In this document: one piece after another, positions 49,853-60,700 of the stretch | Layout of the letters: each line of letters begins with the position of its first letter | How positions within the stretch are numbered: position 1 is the first letter of the stretch | Source of the DNA: Typha latifolia | Taxonomy: Eukaryota > Streptophyta > Magnoliopsida > Poales > Typhaceae | Assembly (NCBI GenBank): GCA_019914945.1 | Contig: CM034101.1 | Location: 941,188 to 1,005,187, forward strand | DNA length: 64,000 nt | Reading direction: 5' to 3' | The notes under the pieces: generated by a model | Told to the model about the DNA's origin: nothing | The model's database searches: none | The model's input: the letters and a program-made list of their open reading frames with translations, nothing else | Made by a program: the position numbers and the translations under genes

Positions 49853-50911
49853 TCACCTTATTGGCGCCTTGATCCAGCCATTAGCAAATGCTATGGCAAG
49901 GATGACGAAGGGCGTGGACATGCCAAATATGATGATATATGGCAGGGGCGTCTTCATGGGATTCTCTCCTTCCCTTTCCCCAGCAGTCTGCCAGTACCTG
50001 CAGCACCATCGCCCTTGTTATCAATGCTTAAATATTAGATAATTCATTCGGCAATTTGATACTGAGTCCTAGCAGCTTAGAGGATTAAAAAGAAAACTCC
50101 GCATAATTCATACCAAAATATTATAACAAGAGTTATTTTATATCAAATTAAGTCACGTCTGGACGACATCAATCTAAACGTCATACTACACAGGTCTTTA
50201 TTAATGCTTAATTTAGTGCATCATCAGGGTGAAAACGGGTCAAATTATATTCGATCCTATCCGGTTCTATATTAAAGTTTTGTCGAGTATGAGTTGAAAA
50301 TTAAAAGATAATATTTGAATTAATATTTCTGTATTATTTAGTCTAAGATATTATAAAATAATGATAATTATTGAATTCTATACATTTCAGTAATTATATT
50401 ATAATTTTTTTATACATTCAGAAAATAAATATAAACATATCTAATCTGTATTCATACTTATACTTAATTAATATAACAATTAAGTTTTCTATCCGTTCAT
50501 TACCAGGCATTTTCGTCCACATAGGTGATTATAAAGGATACAATGGTATTCTAAGAAAGCTAAAAGATGAAGGCTCAGGGGTAAAAACTCACTGCTCTGG
50601 TTCCTCTTCTCTGGTGATAAATTTCTTCTTATCAGCTCGTTTCAGCTCTCCATCTCCTCCACCTACAGAACTTACAACCACTAGAATTAGCGTCTCTTAA
50701 TGTATACAGCCAATACGAAACAAAAGAAGAATTCTCCATCTTTTGGTATCAAAAATTGCATCATCTGAGCAAATGCGTTACCGAGTTCGGCGCGGACTAT
50801 TGCTGGCTTGATACTTGCGATACGTGCGAGGGAGTAGGAAGAGAGGGAAGGAGATGGTTTGCGTAGGAAGGCACTTCCAATGGCGGCGGAGGAGAGAGCT
50901 GCGATAGCCAT
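49853..50911 (-). CDS. Small plastid-targeted single-span membrane protein (uncharacterised)
   Basis: Predicted 114-aa protein from three minus-strand exons: 50911-50782, 50662-50593 (70 nt) and 49997-49853, all with GT-AG introns and consistent phases. The Ala/Ser-rich N-terminus with a VRA end (to about residue 41) looks like a chloroplast transit peptide. The mature part has a charged soluble segment, KRADKKKFITREEEPEQYW, then GEREGENPM, and a C-terminal hydrophobic helix (about 86-108) ending in WIKAPIR. A small single-pass thylakoid or envelope protein is the best reading; a role in a photosynthetic complex is possible but not shown. The wording of the last 60 residues resembles a conserved plant protein I have seen before, but I cannot name it safely. 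Reading exon 1 alone gives a false 74-aa product. Confidence 0.87.
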
Positions 50912-51047
50912 TGTGGCCTTCTTGGGATATCCACCTCTCTAACCATCACATATTCGTTTATATAAGGATGTGGATAAGAGTAACGATCTGGCTGAAACTT
51001 GACCTCATGCAGACTCGATTGCAGGAATTAGCTGCAGATATGGATCA
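50912..51047. promoter_or_regulatory. Short head-to-head promoter region
   Basis: Only 136 bp separate the start codon of the plastid protein gene (-) from the first ATG of the candidate plus-strand gene at 51048. If the latter is transcribed, this is a bidirectional promoter. Confidence 0.35.
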
Positions 51048-54000
51048 ATGGCAGCCTCTCGCCCTCTCGTCTGCTCCGCAATAAAAAGGAGGAAATTCCT
51101 GCAGCCGGAAATGCAGACGATCCCTTCTCTTCGTTTATTTCCGGGATTTGGGAATTGGGGTTTTCGAATAAAGCGTTCTTCTCGCTTTCTTCCCTTTTTT
51201 TGCCGTCGGAAGAAGAAAGACGGGATTTTGATTCATGGAATTGCGTCCTCCTCTCTGGTATTGAGTTCTCTTTGTCCGATTGAGTTTAAATGGTAAGGAG
51301 CGATAATTTATTTACCCTTTTCAGACTAGATTTGATAAATTTTCTTGGATCTTCTGTGCATAATTCTTGCGTCATATATTCTATGTAACCGAATTGTAGA
51401 AAGTGAACTAGAGGTATATCAAATCTCTGGGAGATGGTTCGTGTGATTAATAATCAATGATTACCTGGGAGTGGTCATATTAAATGCAGATGGCTTGTGT
51501 TATTAGTTGTTCTTTTGGCCGGGGCCTATGACAGCAGAATACATTGATCTTTTGCATTGGTCTTAAATCATTTGGTATCCTAAGCAAACCCTATTATGAA
51601 CTCCTAATATGTATTCTAGAAATACATCTGGATTGATTTATATTGCAACTAGATATGTTTTGAAGCTAAAGGTTTTCTAGATGAACTATTTATTGCAGAT
51701 ACTTCCAATTTTTCGAAAAGAAGTGAGGGTTATTCCTTAGTTATATGTGATCAAGTTTATTGCATACACTTATCTGTAGCTAAAAGTCAGTTAATCATAT
51801 TTAACTTACTTTCTCTACTAAATCCGATGAAAACACCAAGTAAGTACAACTTTAATTTACACCACTATGCTTACACCATTATGGATCAGAAGTTCTAGGA
51901 GGACTGCTAAATGACAATAAATGATGTAAATGGCAATTGTATACAAAAAATGTGGAAGAATCGAAGGATAAATCTTAAGTGCACACTTTTTCAGTGTTTT
52001 TTTTAAAGGCTAACCTTTAGGTTCATACCAAAATCTACATTATGCAAATAACAATTCTCTTACAGGCATCAGCTGAGTAGGTAGTCTCTAAGTTTGTCAC
52101 CATATAATACCAAACCATTAGATAATTGGCTTTCTGACACTCAAGACTAGGTGGCATGAAGATGAACTTGCTTTGAACCTTATTGTGCTTCTCCCATCTA
52201 GATGCCTCTCTTATTTTGTAGAATCTCTATTTTTCAGCTCTCATTGTAGCTACTGATCTCCTTGACATGCAGAAGGGCTTTACACTTTCATGTCCGACAG
52301 CCAATTCTGATGTTCATCGAGCTTAGTAGCTAGTGGGCTCTTTAGATTGAGTTTGCATAGCCAACCAACAACACCGTCATGGACAGTGAGGTTTAGGTCT
52401 ACATGAACAGCTTTGCATGAGTGGTTCATGAGTAGTATAATTCATAGCAGGCACAATGCATGAACTTTAACTGACTTGAGATTCGACATTTTATAAAATC
52501 ATTGTGAAAATTGAAATAAGACATTTGAAAGAACTAGCACTATAATCTCTGCATAAATCTTTCACAATTTGTTGTCATGCCAAGTAAGCCTAGGCTTGTT
52601 TGTTCTACCTTCGGGAAGAAAATTTTGACACACTTCAATGATTGAACAATGCCAACAGTAACATTTATGCAAACAGAAAGTCCTCCTGTTCCATGAGTTG
52701 TCCATTTCTTCCGGTGGCCCTTTTCTTTTTTTCTTTTACCAACAAATCAAGTGATTTAAAAACTGTGTTTCCTTTTATCAATAGGTCTTTTTATCTCCCT
52801 GCTTATTTTCACAGGATATCTTAGTACCCAAACAGAGTTTTGAATAAACTAGCCTTCTCTCAAATTTTTTTACCAAAATGGACGATTCTCCAAACCTAAT
52901 ATAAAAATGGATTTCTTTCACTATAGTTGTCAAGAAAATATTAATAAGATCAACGTTTTACTTTTAGATAACAATACCAATAAGTTTAATTTTTATATCT
53001 GTAAGTTAACGAAATAAAATACTAATCTTATTAGCAGTTTATATATATATATATATAATGCTTAACTTATTCGTAATTTATTTGGAATTTTTTAGATAAA
53101 ATGCTAATAGATTCAGCTAAATCCATAGTTTTTTTTGTTGCCATATATGAAACGTTGATAAGATCAACAAGTCATATATCACAAGAAGATGCTGAATTTG
53201 TTAGCATTTTTTCTTCTTAGATAAATGCTGATAAATTTGTTATTTCATTAATAGCAATGAAATAGATCTCTTTTGCTATTAAATTTGAGGTGTGGTCTAT
53301 TTTGGTATGTAAAATTAGGAAGAGGGCTAGTTTAGTCAAAAACTCCCCAATGAGACTCTTATATGGAGAATACTTGTATAATAAGTTCTTTCCTGAGAGA
53401 AACTTGTTTATGTCGTTCTTATAAGTTATAGCATATAATGTACTGAAAATCCTGATATTATATTATTTCAAAAGCATTTACTATTCTTTTTCCTTCTTGA
53501 ACAAGAGAATAGCCCTAAAATTGAGAACTAATTGGAAATTCTAAATTCTGGACACCTGAAGAAAAGGAATCCTTGTGCTGTTGATAGTGTTTCTGGGATG
53601 AAAATTCAGAAACGATATGCAAGCACTAAGAGGGAGACTGGAAAGATAACTGATCGTTGAGCTCAATCATGTCGAGTCCAATCTATTGGTGTACTACTGA
53701 GCAAATGACCTTCATTACTGAAAACTTGCCAGAATGAATGTATTGTTTCTTACCCATCTGCCTTTTTGTCTACTATTTCATCAACCTTTGTACGTTTTCC
53801 ATAGTCCAAGTTTCAAATCTGCTACACTTTCACAAACACCGCCAAGTTCTTGTGAGCCACATACTTATAGGAAAGCTGTAAAAGATCATGCCCTGTGAAC
53901 AGACTTAAGTTGGTGATTTTTTAATACCTCAGTGTTTTTCAGCTACTTAACTGCAGTCTGCAGCAGGGACCCAGACTGCCTCTGCTGTCTGAGATAACAT

Positions 54001-54824
54001 GGTTTATATATATGAATTAGTTCATTCTCAGTTTATGCAGCATGATGCTTTCTAGTGCAAGTTCCTCTTGGACAAATTCATAATGAAGACACTGCTACAG
54101 TGAGTTTCACCTAACTCATTTACTCCACCACTTTTTTTGTTCATCTATCTTTGGACACTTTAAGCATAAATTAATTGAATGCAAATAAACATGTGACTGC
54201 CATCAATATCCCAGTATTTATTTGTTAGATCCGATGGTCCCACATCAATAGATCATTAGATTGGTTCTTGTTTGTCTCACACCTGAAAAGAATGAAGTTG
54301 AACAACATTCATATATGATTTATCTGTTTCTCTGTGGAGAAGCCTTATACATTTTACCCATGTAAAAATGTTTATAGACACCAATAAAATATTTTGATAC
54401 TGTTTTTATATGCCTACCTCATATCCATGTTCTCCTATTTAAGTGGTTCTTCTGTATCTGGTGATGATTTCGGCTAGAGCTACAGGAAAAGGTGTTGAGA
54501 AAGCACCTGTGACAACCTGCATTATTTGATACCTAATCTTCTAAAGGCATCAACCATTTAGCTAGCTATTTGATGCGCATTGACGCAAGTTAGTTTTATT
54601 TGCTTGATCCTGCATCCACATGATAAAAAAAAAAAAAATGGTATCTGAAGCATAATGCACACGTATGAACTGCGTGAGATCTACGGCCTTTCTGTTGTGT
54701 AAATTCGCTAATAATGTGGTAGTTAGAGCACTGAGAGCTCACATACACAATTCTAATGGCCTTCAGGTTTGTAGAAAGGCACCTTCCAGCATATTACAGG
54801 AGTGTACATTATGGCCCACCGTGA
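51048..54824 (+). CDS. Candidate two-exon gene of unknown function (weak)
   Basis: An open frame starts at 51048 (MAASRPLVCSAIKRRK) and stays open to a strong donor ATG|GTAAGG at 51292/51293, after 81 codons plus 2 nt. One acceptor that keeps frame is CTTCAG|G at 54766/54767; from there 19 codons end in TGA (tail RSVHYGPP), giving 100 aa. The basic, Ser-rich N-terminus could be a plastid or mitochondrial presequence. No family is recognised, the intron would be 3.5 kb, and further exons may exist. An alternative is a noncoding transcript initiated divergently from the plastid-protein promoter. Confidence 0.22.
52835..53346. mobile_element. MITE-like element with inverted ends of about 50 bp
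   Basis: The left end (from 52835) and the reverse complement of the right end (to 53346) match over about 50 bp with a few mismatches and small indels, sharing TAAACTAGCC, an AT stretch and TACCAAAAT.GAC in the same order. The 510-bp interior is AT-rich and has no ORF. Long terminal inverted repeats suggest a Mutator-like or other TIR MITE. No clean target duplication was seen (flanks CCAAACAG and CCAATGAG are only partly alike). Confidence 0.65.
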
Positions 54825-57014
54825 AAGTTGCAAAATGAAAAGCCGAATATGCCCGCTCAAAGGTAAAAAAAGGTTGTATTATTACTTGCATATCTTTTCT
54901 GGGGAATAAAGTTAGTGATTCACCAAAATATTCATTCCATCCATAAAGATCCTTCAGTTAGACGGAAGCTCACAAGGAGATATGGCCCAAGGAATTCAAG
55001 AGACAGTGCGACACAAAGATGCTGATTGAGACGTTTAAGCAGTCGTCTTTCAAATCTGGACAGCTGCAACTCAATTCAGTACACCTCCGAATGGTCAACA
55101 ATGTTCTAAAGCTAATGACATTTTTGTAATAGTCATTTACTCTAATTGCAGCTGCTATGAAGTCTTGAAATAGATATCTTAGTCATCTTAAATAGATATG
55201 TGCATTTTGAAGTGCTGAACTCATTTGGTGTTTATTCTTCCAAAGTTGCAATGAAAGTATTATGGATGTTGAGATTTCTTTCTTCTTTTGATATTCTCTT
55301 CTGATGAAAGGATTCCCTTTTAACCCCAGCACGTACAATGCCGAACCACATGTTGGTGTAGGTTGATGTTAATGTCATTGTGAATATAGATCATATTTTG
55401 AGTAGGATGCACTCATTCCATTGCACGTCCTTTTCTCCTCTTGTACTGAAGAAAGATTGTAAAGTATGTGCAGCTATGACTTAAAAATGCATTTAGCTAT
55501 CGATTGGTTTCTAATAAATCAATAAATATACATCGAACATATACCTTTTTTAAAATGAAATTATGATTATGGTTGATATATCTCTACTACTGTAAGTGCA
55601 GATGTGGAGTCAGAGTCGTAAATTAAAATCTTATTTTTTTTTATTACAAAATTGTTGAAGTCGTTGAACAAATCTTGAAAATGACATCGCGGATAGCTAT
55701 CAGCCATGTACGTGGACTGAGATGGAGGATCCAGCACACAGAGAAGTTAAAACGCTAGAACCCGTACGCTGGATTATTATAATTAAAAGTTTGGATAACA
55801 ATATCTATATCTTATTCTTAATATACGGCTGTCTAGGAGAAATAAATTCTAAAAAATATTCCGTAGAGTAGGCAGGAAATATCCGTAGAGTAAAAAAAAT
55901 TATTTAGAATGCATAGGGTTTTTCTTGACCATTTTTTTTTTTTTGAATAAATAAATCTTATCAAATAACAGTCAAGATTCCGCTTTCAATCTCGATCACT
56001 GGATAAGGTGCATTTTGGAGGAACCACCTGTCTCGTTGCCATTGGTTAGCGAAACAGCAAGCGGCCCACTTAGAGGACAAAACGCCCGCTGGGGACCACC
56101 GTCTTTGCGATTTCTTTTTTAACACCCATCTCCAAAGGGACCCACTCCGCCCACGGGCTTGTAGGCCTCCTTGGGAGTTGGGCCCCGCTCTCCCTTCTAA
56201 AACTCGGGCCCCACCTGTTATGGGTCTGAGAAGGACAACCGTCGCCGCGGTACTTATACTATTAACTGACGTTTCCGCATCATTTCATGGCAAGGATAAA
56301 TTTGTAACAGACAAGAAAGGCTTATTTTTTAGTTGTTTTTTTTAAGAGTAAATTTAATTAGATATAATTTTTTTTTAAAAAGAATAACTTTACTGAGTGA
56401 GATATTTTATCAAACTTAATTTTCTAACAACTAAATACACTCTTAATTAACTATGCATTAATATTTGATAAAAGTGAATATAATGAAACAGTAAAAAGTA
56501 TCACACTCATAGAATATAATATGAAATGAGAAAAAATTAAGTGAGTGATTTTCTCGTAAAACTTCCAGAAAGTCGTACTTATTTATCCTATTTTTTTTAA
56601 TCACCCAAAGCACACTATGACTTGTAGTCATTAAAATATTGATATAAACTATTTATATTTTAATCATCGTAGTTAAAAGCCTTTGCGATTTGCCTGCTGC
56701 GAAGAGTCAAGCGCAGAAGTTGATGAAGATAAATTAAAAGAATAAAAAAAAGTGAAACTTTTTTATTGGTTTGGGTGGACTGTCAGACTTCCGAATTGCC
56801 GCAGGCGAGGAAGCGGACGAACTGGTGCTATTAATGTTTTATTTTAATTTTAATTATTTTTTATTTAAGAATTGGAAGTCTTTAATAGGCAACGAGATTT
56901 AGAAGCTTTAAAATAAATGGACGGCCTCTTTGGTGCCCCTTGTGTTGTTCTAAATTTGGAACTCGATTGCATGTGACTTTATGTGAGGTGTGGCCCGTAA
57001 AGATGGGATTCATT

Positions 57015-57020
57015 CACGTG
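57015..57020. promoter_or_regulatory. G-box (CACGTG) upstream of PHYC
   Basis: Perfect palindromic CACGTG about 760 bp before the PHYC start codon. bHLH (PIF) and bZIP (HY5) factors bind this core; function here is inference. Confidence 0.4.
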
Positions 57021-57110
57021 CCCATGTCCACCCTCTGCAACTTCTCCTCTTCACCTCCTCATCCAATTCGCTCCCCCACTCCTCCCTCCATTTACTCGCT
57101 ATCTGGTAAA

Positions 57111-57138
57111 TTTCTTCTTCTTCTTCTTCTTCTTCCTC
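57111..57138. repeat. (TTC)n run in the PHYC leader region
   Basis: About nine TTC/CTT units, a pyrimidine-rich feature often seen in plant 5' UTRs. Confidence 0.85.
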
Positions 57139-57648
57139 TTCGACAAATTGCTTTGTTTGAATTCGTAGGTTTTGTTATCTATTTGAGCCAGCCCCCCCTT
57201 GATGGGTCCACTTGACTGGTTTTTTTGACAAGAAAGTTCTTTAACTTTTAGATTGATTTGCGTTAGTATTATGTGTGGATGCGGAATTGGTCGTATTTGG
57301 ATTCTTGGGTCGTCTCCTTTTGATAGGGTTCTAAGAGTTGTGCTGGGTTTTAGAGGGATTTAGTAGAAAGCAAGCATATTTTTTTTGTGGGGGGGTTTAA
57401 ATTTTCCGAATCTCGTACTTTTCCTCTCCGCCTCTATTTTATTTTGTATATGTCTTTGGATAAGGATCCGTTCAGATGACTCCTCAGCATCTTATCATCG
57501 CTTTCTTTTCTTTAGCCTGCTAAAATCTTTAGACCCAGTTAATTGCTTATGCTTTTGGATTCATCTACGACCATTTGGTAGAGCTGATGATCCTAGAAAA
57601 AAGATTTAACTTTGCACTTGGGTCTGTGATTCTAGGTCGAATTGAATT

Positions 57649-57690
57649 ATGGCAGACGCTTATCCTAAATGGGGGATGGATATTCCTTAG
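57649..57690 (+). promoter_or_regulatory. Upstream ORF in the PHYC leader
   Basis: A 14-codon frame, ATG to TAG, encoding MADAYPKWGMDIP. It ends 89 bp before the PHYC ATG and does not overlap it. It could lower main-ORF translation if retained in the mRNA. Confidence 0.45.
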
Positions 57691-57779
57691 CAGCTGCTGC
57701 AGAGGTTCTTTGTCTGAGATCAATCTTTATACTTTGTAAGAGGAAGTGGTAGGCTTTGGGAAAGAAGGGGGTATAAGAG

Positions 57780-60700
57780 ATGTCGTCGCGGTCGAACAAG
57801 GCGACTTGCTCCCGGAGCAGCTCGGCTCGGTCCAAGCACAGCGCTCATGTTGTTTCTCAGACCCCATTGGATGCCAAGCTTCATGGCGACTTTGAGGGAT
57901 CGGAGCAGTTATTTGACTATTCCTCGTCAATGGGTGTGGCTGGAAACAGGTCGAGTGGTGCCGAGAGCAGCGGCATCCCCTCCTCCACCATTTCTGCCTA
58001 CCTCCAAGTTATGCAGCGGGGAAAGTACATTCAGCCATTTGGTTGCTTGTTGGCCATTGAGGATGAGACCTTTCATGTCATTGCTTATAGCGAGAATGCC
58101 CCTGAGATGCTCGACCTAACACCTCATGCAGTTCCGAGCATAGAGCAGCAGGAAGCCTTGACCATTGGTACGGATGTGCGAACTCTCTTTCGATCTCCGA
58201 GCTCATTAGCACTGCAGAAGGCTGCTAGCTTTGGAGAAGTTAATCTCCTTAACCCAATATTAGTGCACTGCAGAAGCTCAGGGAAGCCCTTTTATGCAAT
58301 ATTGCACCGAATTGATGTTGGATTAGCTATAGACTTGGAGCCCGTTAATCCTGCTGACGTGCCAGTAACTGCAGCTGGAGCACTCAAATCCTATAAACTT
58401 GCTGCCAAAGCCATTTCGAGATTGCAGTCTTTACCTAGTGGGAATATCTCTCTGTTGTGTGATGTTTTGGTTCGGGAGGTGAGTGATCTTACAGGCTATG
58501 ACAGGGTCATGGCTTACAAGTTCCATGAAGATGAGCATGGCGAGGTTATAGCTGAATGTAAAAGATCAGATTTGGAGCCTTATCTTGGCTTGCATTACCC
58601 TGCTACTGATATTCCGCAGGCTTCAAGATTTCTTTTCATGAAGAATAAAGTGAGAATGATCTGTGATTGTTCTGCTCCACCAGTTAAGGTAATCCAGGAT
58701 AGGAAATTAGCGGAGCCTCTGACCCTGTGTGGATCTACCTTGAGGGCTCCCCATGGCTGCCATGCTCAGTACATGGCTAATATGGGCTCCATCGCCTCCC
58801 TTGTAATGTCTATCACGATAAATGAGGATGATGATGATACAGGTGATGACCAGCAGCCAAAGGGCAGGAAGCTCTGGGGATTGGTGGTCTGCCATCACAC
58901 AAGCCCGAGGTTTGTCCCTTTTCCACTCAGGTATGCGTGTGAATTTTTATTGCAAGTTTTTGGTATACAGTTGAATAAAGAGGTAGAATTAGCAGCTCAA
59001 GCAAAGGAGAAGAATATACTTCGGACACAAACTCTACTTTGCGATATGCTCCTCCGAGATGCTCCTATTGGTATTTTTACCCAGTCGCCCAATGTTATGG
59101 ACCTTGTTAATTGTGATGGTGCAGCACTATGTTACCGGAATCAATTTTGGCTTCTAGGGATAACACCTTCAGAGGCACAGATAAAGGATATTGCTGCATG
59201 GCTACAAGAGTACCATGACGGATCTACTGGATTGAGTACTGACAGCTTGATAGAAGCAGGTTATCCAGGAGCTGTTGCACTAGGAGATGCAATCTGTGGC
59301 ATGGCTGCAATTAAGATATCTTCGAAGGATTTTATCTTCTGGTTCCGATCCCACACGGCAAAGGAGATCAAGTGGGGTGGAGCTAAAGATGAACCTTCTG
59401 ACAGAAATGGTGAGGGATGGAAAATGCACCCACGGTCTTCATTCAATGCCTTCCTGGAGGTGGTGAAACACAGAAGTCTTCGCTGGGAAGATGTTGAAAT
59501 GGATGCAATCCATTCCCTGCAGCTCATATTGCGTGGCTCCCTGCAAGATGAAGTCTTGGACGATAGTTCAAAAAGTATTGTGAAAGCTCCATCAGATGAC
59601 GCAAAAAAGATTCAACTGAATGAACTCTGTACGGTTACAAATGAGATGGTTCGTCTCATCGAAACAGCAAATGTGCCCATTTTGGCTGTTGATGCTGCTG
59701 GAAACATAAACGGCTGGAATGCTAAGGCAGCAGAACTGACCGGCTTACCTGTTCAGGAAGCAATTGGACTGCCCCTAGTTGATCTTGTTAAGGATGAATC
59801 AGTCGAAGTGGTCAGAAACTTACTCTACCTGGCTTTGCAAGGTGACACTTCTCTTTACATCTTGCTTTAATGTCATTTTTGTTCACTCTTCTTTCAAGAA
59901 CTATTTTCTTCGTTGGAAGATAATTAGATATTACATTGTTGTCCATTTATCTCAACATTCATTTTCTATTTTTCTTTTATATTATGGCGCAGAGAAAGAA
60001 GAGCAAAACGTGGAAATTAAACTTAAAACATTCAATCATCAAGAAGACAACGGGCCTGTGACTTTAGTAGTTAACGCGTGCTGCAGTCATGACATCAAGA
60101 ATAAAGTTGTGGGAGTTTGCTTTGTTGCACAAGATATGACGACTCAAAAGATGATAATGGATAAATATACCCGCATTCAAGGAGATTATATTGCAATAGT
60201 GAAAAGTCCTGCTGCAATCATCCCCCCAATATTCATAATTGATGAATACGGTTGCTGTTCTGAGTGGAATGAAGCTATGCAAAAGTTATCTGGTATAAAG
60301 AGGGACGATGCAATTGACAAAATGCTTGTTGGGGAGGTTTTCAGTCTTCGCAGTTTTGGCGGCAGAGTAAAGGACCAAGACACTCTTACAAAACTCCGGA
60401 TACTGCTGAACAATGTGATTGCAGGTCAAGATGCAGAAAAAATGTTATTTGGGTTCTTTGACATGAATGGGAAGTATATAGAGGCAATACTTTTGGCAAA
60501 CAAGAGAACAAACTCTGAGGGTAGGATCACAGGTGTTTTATGCTTTCTGCATGTGGGCAGTCCAGAGCTTCAACATGCTTTGCAGGTGCAGAAATTGTCA
60601 GAACGAGATGCAATGAACAGCCTTAAGGAGTTGACGTATCTTCGTCAAGAAATAAGGAACCCCCTTAATGGCATTTTCTTTACTCGGAACTTGATGGAGT

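Larger units (their letters stand above)
54825..57779. promoter_or_regulatory. Spacer, promoter and 5' leader of PHYC
   Basis: No gene is supported. The last kilobase should contain the PHYC promoter and leader: a G-box (57015-57020), a (TTC)n run (57111-57138) and an upstream ORF (57649-57690). A leader intron is possible (a GTAAAT donor-like site near 57106 and a TTCTAG acceptor-like site near 57630), but cannot be settled here. Confidence 0.45.

Noticed and set aside
54825..55037. Alternative exon pair giving a basic tail RRKLTRRYGPRNSRD
   Set aside because: It needs a different frame from the open frame at 51048 and an internal start; the splice sites are only moderate.
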